Origin: Mesotoga sp. Brook.08.105.5.1
GTDB lineage: Bacteria; Thermotogota; Thermotogae; Petrotogales; Kosmotogaceae
NCBI RefSeq assembly: GCF_002752635.1
Contig: NZ_AYTW01000056.1
Location: 1-64,000, forward strand
Direction of reading: 5' to 3'
DNA: 64,000 nt
Numbering within the stretch: position 1 is the stretch's first letter; each line of letters starts with the position of its first letter. The notes beneath the pieces are model-generated. The model did no database searches. It was not told where the DNA came from and saw only the letters and a program-made list of their open reading frames with translations. Shown here piece by piece: positions 26,330 to 34,021 of this stretch. The position numbers were made by a program, and so were the translations under genes.

Positions 26330-27487
26330 ATGAACATAGCGATGTTCAGTGATACTTATTCTCCTCAGGTTAACGGAGTGGTAACCATGATCAGAATGCT
26401 TGAGGAAAATCTTCAGAAAAGAGGACACAATGTCTACATTTTCACAGTGGATCACCCCGAGGCCGGCATTCAGGAGAACGTTTACCGTGTCCCTTCACTG
26501 AGATTTCCATGGGAGAAGCAACATAGAATTGGCCTTCCAACTAACTTCAAAGAACTCATTCAGATTGTGAAGAGCCTCGACATAGACATCGTCCACTCTC
26601 ATACGTCTCTCATAGTAGGATATCTGTCTGGTATGGTGATTTCCAATCTTCACATTCCTGCTGTCACGACCTATCACACGATGATGGAAGAGTATGTCCA
26701 CTATATCCCTTTTATGGAGCCTATTCTGAGAGTATATATAAGAGGTCAGGATAGAAGGTTTTGCGACAAGAACAGAGCCGTCATCGCACCTTCGATCAAG
26801 ATAAAGAAGCTGCTGCTCTCTTACGGCGTTTCGTCTCATATAGAGGTAATTCCAAATGGCGTTGACCTGGCTCCTTTCATGAAAGAAGTCGATATTGATG
26901 AAATCAGATCGTTTAGGAACAAGTACAAGATCGGCGAGAACGAGAAGGTTCTGATCTTCGTCGGCAGACTGGGAGAAGAAAAGAGTATAGACAAACTCAT
27001 CGAGAACTTCACCAGGATCAACACAGCTCTGCCGGATTCCCATCTACTGCTAGTTGGAGACGGACCTCTAAAGGGCAAACTGAAGGAACTTGCAGGAAAC
27101 TTGGGTGTTGGCAAGAGGGTTCACTTCACAGGTTTCTTGAAGTGGCCGGATGAGATTACGTTAGCCTACAAGAGCAGTGATGCGTTCATGATTGCCTCTC
27201 ACACGGAGACCTTTGGCTTGGTTACGCTTGAAGCAATGGCATCCGGCCTGCCGGTAGTGGCCTTCAAGGATGACAGCATTGCAAATATGGTTCTAGATGG
27301 AGAGAACGGGTTTATGTGCCCCTCAAAAGAAGAGTTGTCTACTGCGGCGATTGAGCTGCTTACAGATAGAGACCTCATGGAGAGAATGTCGAAGCGCTCT
27401 GTTGAGATTTCTAAAGACTTCTCAGCGGAAGCGAATGTCGAGAGAACGCTGAATCTTTACCAGAGAGTGATTAGAAACGAGATTTAG
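26330..27487 (+). CDS. GT4-family glycosyltransferase (diacylglycerol glucosyltransferase-like)
   Basis: Retaining GT4 glycosyltransferase of 385 residues. The N-terminus NIAMFSDTYSPQVNGVVTMI is typical of bacterial alpha-monoglucosyl-diacylglycerol synthases and PimB-like enzymes; HSHTSLIVGYLSG and the C-terminal donor site SHTETFGLVTLEAMASGLPVVA (E-x7-E) follow. There is no transmembrane segment, so peripheral membrane association is likely. The second ATG at 26330 is six bases from GGAGG and is preferred over the first at 26327. It is convergent with the flippase-like gene (17-base overlap). Together with that gene and the next glycosyltransferase it suggests membrane glycolipid synthesis; the acceptor is inferred. 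Confidence 0.85.
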   Translation: MNIAMFSDTYSPQVNGVVTMIRMLEENLQKRGHNVYIFTVDHPEAGIQENVYRVPSLRFPWEKQHRIGLPTNFKELIQIVKSLDIDIVHSHTSLIVGYLSGMVISNLHIPAVTTYHTMMEEYVHYIPFMEPILRVYIRGQDRRFCDKNRAVIAPSIKIKKLLLSYGVSSHIEVIPNGVDLAPFMKEVDIDEIRSFRNKYKIGENEKVLIFVGRLGEEKSIDKLIENFTRINTALPDSHLLLVGDGPLKGKLKELAGNLGVGKRVHFTGFLKWPDEITLAYKSSDAFMIASHTETFGLVTLEAMASGLPVVAFKDDSIANMVLDGENGFMCPSKEELSTAAIELLTDRDLMERMSKRSVEISKDFSAEANVERTLNLYQRVIRNEI

Positions 27488-28481
27488 ATTTGAACCCAAT
27501 TTCGTGTGCCGAAAGCATTCCACCGAAAATGATGTTGGCGTAGTAGCTGAAGAATCTCCAAATAAGCAGTGCGGCTCCTATCCCATCGCCAAAGAAGGAT
27601 TTGAAGAAGAGAACATAACCGCCTTCAGAAACACCGCTTGCTCCCGGGGTAGGAATAAGCGAGACAACAAGAAAGAGTATCAGTTGGACGGAAGTGATCT
27701 CAAGGTAGTTGACGGGAGTACCGATCGAAAGTGAAACAAAAAACGGAATTGATATCATGCAGATCAGCTGAGCCAGCGTACTCAATGATGCCATGACAAG
27801 TGTAACAGGTCTTTCTATAAGACACTTCATTGAAGAGTGGAAGAAACGCAGTTCTCTAAGAGCCTTCTCTATCATCGAATCTCTATCCTTTATGATCCTT
27901 ATTCTGCTCAGCAAGTTGATCATCAAGCGAATTAGCTTTTCCGTGAACCCTGGGTTTAAGGAGAATAGAATCAAGAATGCAAAAACAAAGCTGTTGAGTA
28001 CGAAACCGAAAATCGACAGAACGGCCAAGTTGGAAATCCTTCCCACAACTATGGGATAAGCCTTAATGATTGCAGCAGCTCCAAGAACAGTAATTACTGA
28101 CTGGTAAATCAGAAACCTTGAGACCAACATTGCTGTTGACTCGCCAACAGATATTCCCTTTCTTTGCATAAAAACTATCTGTGCGGGCTGTCCTCCCGAG
28201 GAGAAGGGCGTGATCCCATTGAAGAAGGTTCCAATAACCGTGATCTTGAAAAGATAAGTCAAAGGGATTGTCAGGCTCCTCATCAAAGCAAAAGTCTTAA
28301 GGGTTACTGCTTCAAAGAACCAAGTGCCAACTGTCAGACAAAAAGTAAGAAAGAGCCATCCGGGATTGGCACTTGCAAGATAAGAGATCGATTTGTTGAA
28401 GTCGGTAGCAAGTAGGACAATTACTATAATCAGAACGCTCAACGAGATAGCGATCAAAAAGTTCCTTGTGGTTCTCTTCAT
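27471..28481 (-). CDS. Lysylphosphatidylglycerol-synthase-TM-like / UPF0104 membrane protein
   Basis: Polytopic membrane protein of 336 residues with about eight hydrophobic segments and the family's internal motifs FNGITPFSSGGQPAQIVFMQRKG and LIPTPGASGVSEGGYVLFF. Members of this AglD/YbhN group are thought to flip or move lipids and often sit with lipid glycosyltransferases, as here. Its ATG overlaps the stop of the upstream glycosyltransferase (ATGA). Confidence 0.88.
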   Translation of the reverse strand: MKRTTRNFLIAISLSVLIIVIVLLATDFNKSISYLASANPGWLFLTFCLTVGTWFFEAVTLKTFALMRSLTIPLTYLFKITVIGTFFNGITPFSSGGQPAQIVFMQRKGISVGESTAMLVSRFLIYQSVITVLGAAAIIKAYPIVVGRISNLAVLSIFGFVLNSFVFAFLILFSLNPGFTEKLIRLMINLLSRIRIIKDRDSMIEKALRELRFFHSSMKCLIERPVTLVMASLSTLAQLICMISIPFFVSLSIGTPVNYLEITSVQLILFLVVSLIPTPGASGVSEGGYVLFFKSFFGDGIGAALLIWRFFSYYANIIFGGMLSAHEIGFKSKSRF

Positions 28482-29485
28482 GGTCTCTTGTCAAGTACCT
28501 CAAGATAGATACTCTTCAGTTTCTGGCCGATAATCGAAAGATCCCTCTCAAGAGCGGTCTCCTTCCCACAAGATGTAATCTTCTTCCTAACACTATTGCT
28601 CTCAAGCAATATATCGATCTGCCGCATGAATTCTTCATTGCTCTTGGCTTTCAGACAGTTCTCACTGTGCTTCATCCAGTCGCTGTAGACCGGGATGTCT
28701 CTAAGTACTATCGGTGCTTCAGTTGAGAGCGCTTCGAGGACTACGATGCCTTCAGTTTCCTCGTAGCTTGGAAATAGAAACACGTCACAGGCCGAGTAAG
28801 GGCCAATAATCATCTCTTGAGGAACAAAACCAGGGAACTTCACATTGTCCGGGGGATTTCTCAGAAGCCGTCTTATCTTTGCGGGTAATAGACTGCTGAT
28901 CTTAGCTCCAAACCAGAAGAAGGTAAGGTCTTTCCTTGCCTCCGCGATCTGACAGAAATCTATGACGCCCTTTCTCTCGAAGGGAAGGCCCACCGACACA
29001 ACCAATGGTTTTCGAATTTCATTGTCTGACAGGAATTTCTCGGCCAAAGCCTTGTTTCTGCTGAACTTCTTGTTGTCAACACCGTTGGACACGGCTTTAA
29101 TCGGCAGATTTATGCCGTAGTTCATTATGAGTTTCTTAGCATACTCAGTTGGGGAAATAAGAAAATCCGCCGATGAGTAAAGCTTTATCAACCTCTTTTT
29201 AAGCCAGGGAGCAATGACATTTGAAAGAGTGAACGAGTTTCTGAAATCCTCATAAGTCGTGTGAGTATGATAAATGACGGGAATATGAGCTTTCTTTGCT
29301 TTCTTGAGAACTCTCTCTGCTCCCGGTCCGATCGTGTTGATGTGAACGACATCAAAACGGTCTTCCTCATTCGTTGTGTACTCAACGCCAACCTTGTCAA
29401 GAGCAGACATCTGGTGTTTGAGAGCCATTCCCACGCCCGACTTGCTGAATAGCTTTTTGCCTTCGGAATAAAGCAGAACCTTCAT
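28478..29485 (-). CDS. GT4-family glycosyltransferase (glycolipid-type)
   Basis: Glycosyltransferase of 335 residues. Recognisable parts are the N-terminal KVLLYSEGKKLFSKSGVGMALKH, the acceptor-side VIYHTHTTYEDFRN, and the C-terminal donor motif FPSYEETEGIVVLEALSTEAPIV with E-x7-E. This resembles the second-step diglucosyl-diacylglycerol synthases of low-GC bacteria. The ATG at 29485 has GGAGG five bases before it; the extra 49 codons of open frame upstream are unlikely to be translated. It is coupled to the flippase-like gene by a 4-base overlap. Confidence 0.85.
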   Translation of the reverse strand: MKVLLYSEGKKLFSKSGVGMALKHQMSALDKVGVEYTTNEEDRFDVVHINTIGPGAERVLKKAKKAHIPVIYHTHTTYEDFRNSFTLSNVIAPWLKKRLIKLYSSADFLISPTEYAKKLIMNYGINLPIKAVSNGVDNKKFSRNKALAEKFLSDNEIRKPLVVSVGLPFERKGVIDFCQIAEARKDLTFFWFGAKISSLLPAKIRRLLRNPPDNVKFPGFVPQEMIIGPYSACDVFLFPSYEETEGIVVLEALSTEAPIVLRDIPVYSDWMKHSENCLKAKSNEEFMRQIDILLESNSVRKKITSCGKETALERDLSIIGQKLKSIYLEVLDKRP

Positions 29486-29612
29486 CTCTACCTCCAGGAG
29501 AACTCCATGTTGATCGTTAGTGTAGCTTCGCCAAAGATGCTCATCTGCTAGAAGTGATTCTGTTACAGAAAGTAGTTTCGAAACCTGAATCGAAGAGATT
29601 TCTTTCCTATTC

Positions 29613-29762
29613 TCAGCCACTAAGAACCGCACATTGAGAAACTACTTCCAGAACGGCGAGACGCTCTTCAACGACTATTTTACCCCATCTTGATGCATTT
29701 AGCATATCCTTTGCATTCAGTACGGATAGGGTTTCCCTAACAGAACTGGCGTGTCTCCTCAT
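29613..29762 (-). pseudogene. Possible glycosyltransferase C-terminal remnant in a 490-base gene-free gap
   Basis: Bases 29486-29978 contain no intact gene. On the minus strand a 49-codon open frame (ATG 29762, no ribosome site) reads ...SSVRETLSVLNAKDMLNASRWGK and then IVVEERLAVLEVV. Its pattern is like the final helices of GT4 enzymes (sWekivee-l-vyE). It is too short to assign firmly. A TATACT at 29882-29887 may belong to a promoter for the next gene. Confidence 0.25.
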
Positions 29763-29978
29763 TCGTCTTAACTATCCATATTTGTTTCTCGATTGAAGAA
29801 GCGAACCACACTTCACAAATAAGACACAGAAGATCTTCTGAAGCTTATTAGGCATGGAGTTTATGAACCTAGTCATTAAGGTATACTAATGCGTGTTGGA
29901 GACAGAGTATTATGGAGGCATAAGTTGTAGCAGTTGATGCCTTCGTAAGTCTTCGTTGATAATGTTGGGGGAATTCCT

Positions 29979-30497
29979 ATGAAGTTTTTCATAACAGGAG
30001 AGAGAAATTCAGGAAAGAGTTATCTTGTAGAAAGAGTTAAGGCCTTGGCCAAGTTCACAGGGTTTGAGACACGCTTTGACGAGGATCTTGTTGACCTTTC
30101 CATTAGTTTTTTCAATGGCAATTCATTTCTCATAGGTTCTCGAGATAACGGGCGATTAAAGATGGTGGACGAAGGGTTCTCATCTGCTGTAAAACTTCTT
30201 GGAGCTATTGAGATTCCATCCGATCATCTCCTGATAATGGATGAGATAGGTTTTCTTGAGGAAGACTCCCCCGAGTTTCAGCAAGCGGTTGTCTCTGCCC
30301 TCAGAAGAGCGAGGCATTGCTTGTGTGTTCTTAGAAAGGGCGACTTCTCATTTATCGGTCACCTTAAGTCATCTATGGGAATAAGAAGTATAGAGCTAAC
30401 TCCTGAGAATAGAGAGCAAGTATTCGGGAGAATCGCTAGAGAAATAGAAAGAGAGAGGGCGTTGCTGCCCTCTCCTGGAGGCGACGAAGGGATTTGA
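29979..30497 (+). CDS. THEP1-like nucleoside-triphosphatase (NTPase_1 family)
   Basis: Small P-loop NTPase of 172 residues. Walker A is FFITGERNSGKSYLV at the N-terminus; the Walker B-like LLIMDEIGFLEEDSPEFQQAV near residue 88 matches the DEIG-M-E motif of THEP1. The family hydrolyses NTPs slowly in vitro; its cellular role is unclear. The last 22 bases of the gene lie inside the convergent tRNA-Cys gene, and the hairpin terminating tRNA-Cys is within its final codons, so the C-terminal ~20 residues are constrained by RNA structure. Confidence 0.85.
   Translation: MKFFITGERNSGKSYLVERVKALAKFTGFETRFDEDLVDLSISFFNGNSFLIGSRDNGRLKMVDEGFSSAVKLLGAIEIPSDHLLIMDEIGFLEEDSPEFQQAVVSALRRARHCLCVLRKGDFSFIGHLKSSMGIRSIELTPENREQVFGRIAREIERERALLPSPGGDEGI
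30441..30474 (-). terminator. Terminator of tRNA-Cys inside the NTPase coding end
   Basis: GAGAGGGC/GCCCTCTC perfect 8-bp stem with a six-base loop (30453-30474); on the minus strand followed by a pyrimidine-rich TCTTTCTATTTC. Confidence 0.7.
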
Positions 30498-30552
30498 ACC
30501 CTTGAGTAGAGATTTTGCAGACCTCCGCCTTTGACCCCTTGGCTACGTCGCC
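30476..30552 (-). tRNA. tRNA-Cys(GCA)
   Basis: GGCGACG/CGTCGCC acceptor stem, anticodon loop CTGCAAA giving GCA, T-loop GGTTCAAATCC, discriminator U, encoded CCA. Confidence 0.95.
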
Positions 30553-30563
30553 CAACGAGAATT

Positions 30564-30592
30564 ATTCTAGCATGTAAATAGGATCATTTCAA
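30564..30592 (-). promoter_or_regulatory. Promoter of tRNA-Cys
   Basis: On the minus strand TTGAAA (30592-30587), 17-base spacer, TAGAAT (30569-30564). The -35 directly abuts the upstream terminator. Confidence 0.8.
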
Positions 30593-30616
30593 CAAAAGGG
30601 CCGCTATCGGCGGCCC
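30592..30616 (-). terminator. Terminator facing tRNA-Cys, end of the transcript from the redoxin gene or a small RNA
   Basis: On the minus strand GGGCCGC-CGATA-GCGGCCC, a 7-bp perfect stem, then TTTTGTT. Confidence 0.85.
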
Positions 30617-30911
30617 TCGGGGTGGAAAATTCTTCAGGAGGGAGGTTGGCTCCCTGTTACTCGGGTCTGGAACCAACTTGCAACAGGACGCGGGGACATC
30701 CTTTGCAAATCAATGATATATCGTTGCTTACCCAAAACCAAATGCGAATTCATCCGACCTGAAACGAGCAAAGTGATTTAGCACTCTTTATCTACACTAT
30801 GAACACCAATTTGAAAGTATGCTCTTTGCTCTTGCATCCGTAACATCCAAAAAAACTAGTAAGGGAGACAGAGTTCTTTCGAACATTCTCTGCTGAATGA
30901 ACAGGCATGAA
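30617..30911 (-). ncRNA. Gene-free 295 bases with a candidate structured RNA before a terminator
   Basis: No coding frame is credible here. Within 30641-30690 two complementary pairs are interleaved: GTTGG (30645-30649) with CCAAC (30673-30677), extended by TCC/GGA after one mismatch, and CCTGTT (30653-30658) with AACAGG (30682-30687). The order A-B-A'-B' permits an H-type pseudoknot or two mutually exclusive hairpins. On the minus strand this lies just before the strong terminator at 30592-30616. It could be the 3' end of the redoxin mRNA or a separate small RNA. It does not match SRP, tmRNA or RNase P signatures I know. Confidence 0.35.
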
Positions 30912-32198
30912 TCACTTGCCGAAAACGAATTCTCTGAACCAAACGTAACTGGAAATACCGAAAGTGGGAATTCTGAACACCGGATATATGGGAATCGAAC
31001 CATCGCCCGCCTGAAGGACATAATCGTCAAGATACTCGATCGTACCGTCCTTCGAGATCAGGTACATGCCGTTCGACAACGGGGTGCTGTAAAGCTCCAC
31101 CGCCGATTTATCGGCTATCAGGTGCAACCAGGAGTATTCGTCAGGAGAGTCTGCAGAAGTGATTTCGTCGCCGGAATAAAGCCATATGAGCTCAACTTCC
31201 GGTTTTGCGGAGTATTCGTTCCATGCGACAAGTTCACTCAAAAGGCTTCTAAGTCTCTTCTCTTCTCTGCCGGTATCTTCGCAATCACCTGTAGCGCATG
31301 GAAATCCGCCGGTGAAGACTTCAAGCGGTGTCTTCGAAGTCACGACTACAATGATGGGATTTCCGAGATAATCGCTCATAGAGAAGGTCTCTCCAAATAC
31401 GTCTCTGGCTTCGAACAGAGGTGCGATCGAACCCTTTTTCAACAGAGGCCTGTTCTGGGCATCTTCATCGACCTGCTCGAATGTGACTTTTCTGCCATCC
31501 CTGCTGATCTCGCTTACTCTGTAGTTCTTGTCGTTGATTCTTATGACGCTGGTCGCTTCGAAAAGCTCGTGATTCTTATGAACCATGTCTATGGTTCCAT
31601 CTCTGTTCAGATCTATTCCGATGAAGACTTCGTCTATCTTATCGGCCAGGCCATCGGGCGCGGTAGGAAACAGGGCGATTTCGATCAGCTCTCCGTCGAC
31701 TTCCAGCAAACCTTCTCTTCTACTCATGAGCAAGTAGTCGACTTCGACGCCTTCCTTTTTTGGAAGGATCGCGTGAATTTCAAGATCCTGGGTCATGTAA
31801 GATGAATTCCCGTTGGAAAGATATTCTACCCTTAACTGTTGACTGAATTTATAGGCGCGGCTTTCATTTATAACGGTCCCTCTATATTGTCCCTTTATAG
31901 GAATGTTGTTTAGGAAACAGCCGTCGTAATCGCTGTCGATCCAGAGGATCGGAGGCTCGACGTTCATGATTGCTATGTTGACAGTTGAATCCCCGATTCT
32001 GATCTGTCCATAGAAAATACGCTCATCTGCGAGTGCGCTGACTCCTTCCGGTGGATAAATACTCATTTCGACATCGCTTCCGCTCGCGATGTATGTCCAG
32101 CCCATCCGTTCCGTGAGGTAACCGGACAGAGTCCCGGCAAGAAGCATCGCCGACGAAATCAACGAAACGACAAGCAATATCGCTACCTTTTTAGCCAT
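30912..32198 (-). CDS. Secreted protein with divergent C-terminal redoxin (TlpA/AhpC-like) domain
   Basis: Exported protein of 428 residues: signal peptide (KKVAILLVVSLISSAMLLAG), an N-terminal beta-rich region of unknown family (about 25-255) with a calcium-like loop DLNRDGTIDMV near 205, then a redoxin fold starting KKGSIAPLFEARDVFGETFSM. The normal CxxC is missing; the nearest cysteines are Cys-Ala-Thr-Gly-Asp-Cys (FPCATGDCED). The ATG at 32198 is eight bases after GGAGG. A decayed cysteine-containing gene ends 26 bases upstream on the same strand, so the two were probably once one operon. A role in extracytoplasmic disulfide chemistry is a guess. Confidence 0.7.
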   Translation of the reverse strand: MAKKVAILLVVSLISSAMLLAGTLSGYLTERMGWTYIASGSDVEMSIYPPEGVSALADERIFYGQIRIGDSTVNIAIMNVEPPILWIDSDYDGCFLNNIPIKGQYRGTVINESRAYKFSQQLRVEYLSNGNSSYMTQDLEIHAILPKKEGVEVDYLLMSRREGLLEVDGELIEIALFPTAPDGLADKIDEVFIGIDLNRDGTIDMVHKNHELFEATSVIRINDKNYRVSEISRDGRKVTFEQVDEDAQNRPLLKKGSIAPLFEARDVFGETFSMSDYLGNPIIVVVTSKTPLEVFTGGFPCATGDCEDTGREEKRLRSLLSELVAWNEYSAKPEVELIWLYSGDEITSADSPDEYSWLHLIADKSAVELYSTPLSNGMYLISKDGTIEYLDDYVLQAGDGSIPIYPVFRIPTFGISSYVWFREFVFGK

Positions 32199-32223
32199 AC
32201 GAATCACCTCCTCAATTCATATG

Positions 32224-32683
32224 TCAAAGATCGGAGCAAAAACAACTTTCACTCACAGCTTCGGCTTCAAAGTCATCTTCGATTTGGAAGAAATAGAACA
32301 TTATTGTGCATTTGTTGCAGCTGGCTACGCCAAATCCTTCGCAGTCAACATCCACGTACTCCCAGCTCCACGGACTTGCGTCAATCGAGTATCTCATTCT
32401 CCGTAAGCGCTTGCATATACACTCAAAGGGTTGTTGTTTGCGTCGTAATGACGTGCTTCTGTAGAAATACAGCAATATACTGCGTAGGGTACAAGTCTCG
32501 TATTAATTATCAACTCTTTGCTGTAGGAAAACTCTGAATACCAGAAACAATCGCATTCATACAAATAGCAACCTGGGTCCTCTACTCCTGTAATCGCACG
32601 CCAGTTAGTCCAAATGTCAAAACCGACAGGAATACGAAAGAAGAATCAAAAAACACCACTTCAACATCGGAGTTCCCTACTTT
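32224..32683 (-). pseudogene. Decayed cysteine-containing gene with two frameshifts
   Basis: Reading the minus strand from 32683, a frame gives VEVVFFDSSF and then shifts near 32635 into RIPVGFDIWTNWRAITG. This second frame stays open for 84 codons, including DPGCYLYECDCFWYSE and CCISTEARHYDANNNPLSVY, and ends at a TGA (32396-32394). There another shift leads into MRYSIDASPWSWEYVDVD, continuing to a natural-looking end CFCSDL at 32224. Each shift is repaired by restoring one base. The sequence is rich in Cys, Trp and Tyr, typical of a secreted protein. I recognise no family. No clean start or signal peptide survives. It lies just upstream of the redoxin-domain gene. Confidence 0.6.
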
Positions 32684-33070
32684 CTATGTAGTTACGATAC
32701 TGAAATAATATCATTATATATGTCATATAGAAAAATAGTAATTAAGTAAATTAGATATGATAAGCACTAAGTATTCGCGAATAGCCCTCCTGTGTTACCT
32801 AAATCGCAGATTGTCACAGTAATATGCAAAATTATTACGATAATTACGCGATAGAATGTATCTTACGTGGTATGTGTACGAATGGAGTCATAAAAAACAT
32901 ATTAAACGATTCGTAGTCTTTCCAGGATTTGGTGAACAATTCCCGACGATAATTTTCTCTTCCATATCCCGATTTGCTTGCGGGTGTTTCATATCGAATC
33001 GCTTCATTTCCCCGTAGTTATTGCTTGGCCTTCTCAATTAACAGCAATATCATCACGGCATATCGGGCTA
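32684..33070. other. AT-rich gene-free island
   Basis: This stretch is distinctly richer in A and T than its surroundings, especially 32695-32760, and contains the perfect 12-base palindrome TATTCGCGAATA at 32772-32783. No intact gene is visible on either strand; a possible regulator remnant is listed separately. Confidence 0.6.
32757..32916 (+). pseudogene. Possible remnant of an Rrf2-type helix-turn-helix regulator
   Basis: Two short frames follow each other. The first, from ATG 32757, reads MISTKYSRIALLCYL, close to the conserved start of Rrf2 proteins (M-iSTK-rYAL-ALl-LA). The second, one frame over, reads NYAIECILRGMCTNGVIKN, in the place and pattern of the recognition-helix region (kYLe-IL--L--aGLvkS). 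Everything after is unrecognisable. The similarity is short and could be chance. Confidence 0.2.
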
Positions 33071-33099
33071 TTGACAGAAAGATGCGAGTAATGTAAAAT
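33071..33099 (+). promoter_or_regulatory. Promoter of tRNA-Asp
   Basis: TTGACA at 33071-33076, 17-base spacer, TAAAAT at 33094-33099. Confidence 0.87.
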
Positions 33100-33110
33100 C
33101 TTATCTGTTC

Positions 33111-33188
33111 GGGGACGTGGTGAAGTTTGGTTATCATGCCGGTCTGTCACACCGGTGGCCGCGAGTTCAAGTCTCGTCGTCCCCGCCA
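33111..33188 (+). tRNA. tRNA-Asp(GTC)
   Basis: GGGGACG/CGTCCCC acceptor stem, anticodon loop CTGTCAC giving GUC, T-loop GAGTTCAAGTCTC, encoded CCA. Confidence 0.96.
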
Positions 33189-33190
33189 GT

Positions 33191-33219
33191 GAGAGTCCTT
33201 AGGGGCTCTCTTCTTTTTT
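33191..33219 (+). terminator. Terminator after tRNA-Asp
   Basis: GAGAGTCC/GGGCTCTC stem (one G-U pair), loop TTAG, then TTCTTTTTT. The ~295 bases from here to ruvC show no gene; a TATAAT at 33478-33483 is the likely -10 of the ruvC-polC operon, with only a weak -35. Confidence 0.87.
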
Positions 33220-33514
33220 AGGGTGTATCTCTCAAGATGCATGTTTCATAATAGTCCAGCAACCCGCAAGATCTTCCAATCAATATCTGCTTAACTTCTT
33301 TCAGGCTGCGTGCGGTTAGAATATATTCAGGGCAGTAACTTCAAGACTATCACCGGATTTTTGGTCAAACTGATCTTAGCACGCGATGCCGGTTTCGCAT
33401 TTGAAATTTCGGGAAGCCGATGAGAGAATGAACTTGCGATTCTAATCTGAGGGGACTTGTACTCAATTCTGTTTTTCTATAATGATGGTTTGATTTTTTT
33501 GGAGGTGCTGGTAA

Positions 33515-34021
33515 TTGCCGGCTTGTGTGAGGGTTCTGGGAATTGATCCGGGTTTTGGTACTGTTGGATACGGTATTGTCGAGATGAGATCTTCAAGGAT
33601 CGAGCTTGTATCTTATGGGGCGATCAGGACCGAGCCTAATGAACCTATCCCTGACAGACTACTGAAGATCCACGATCAACTGGAAGTCCTGCTTCAGGAA
33701 TACGGACCCGATGAATCTGCAGTCGAGGAGCTATTCTTCTTCAGGAATGTCACGACTGCAATACAGGTTAGTGAAGCGAGAGGCGTTATTCTCCTCGCTA
33801 TGAGAAGACATGAAGTTCCCATATTCGAATACACTCCTCACCAGGTGAAACTTGCTGTCACAGGTTATGGCAGAGCGGAAAAGGGACAGGTACAAAGAAC
33901 TCTGAAGGCCTTTTTGCGGATGAAGGAAAACCCAAAGCCCGACGACGCCGCTGACGCCTTAGCTGTTGCATGGTGCCACCTTGCGGCGAGGAAGTTTCCC
34001 GGAGGTGTTCGAAAGGCATGA
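33515..34021 (+). CDS. ruvC: Holliday-junction resolvase RuvC
   Basis: Endonuclease that resolves Holliday junctions with RuvAB, 168 residues. The catalytic acidic residues lie in VLGIDPGFGTVGYGIVE, AVEELFFFRNVTTAIQVSEARG and the C-terminal DDAADALAVAWCH. The TTG start at 33515 is nine bases from GGAGG. Its stop overlaps the polC start (ATGA), so resolvase and polymerase are translationally coupled. Confidence 0.96.
   Translation: MPACVRVLGIDPGFGTVGYGIVEMRSSRIELVSYGAIRTEPNEPIPDRLLKIHDQLEVLLQEYGPDESAVEELFFFRNVTTAIQVSEARGVILLAMRRHEVPIFEYTPHQVKLAVTGYGRAEKGQVQRTLKAFLRMKENPKPDDAADALAVAWCHLAARKFPGGVRKA

Noticed and set aside
30641-30690. Signal recognition particle RNA or tmRNA
   Set aside because: The conserved GGAAGG/AGCAGC loop of SRP RNA and the tRNA-like ends of tmRNA are absent.
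32221-32406. A plus-strand small gene in the gap upstream of the redoxin gene
   Set aside because: It is antisense to the cysteine-containing reading on the minus strand, has no ribosome site, and its translation lacks family features.
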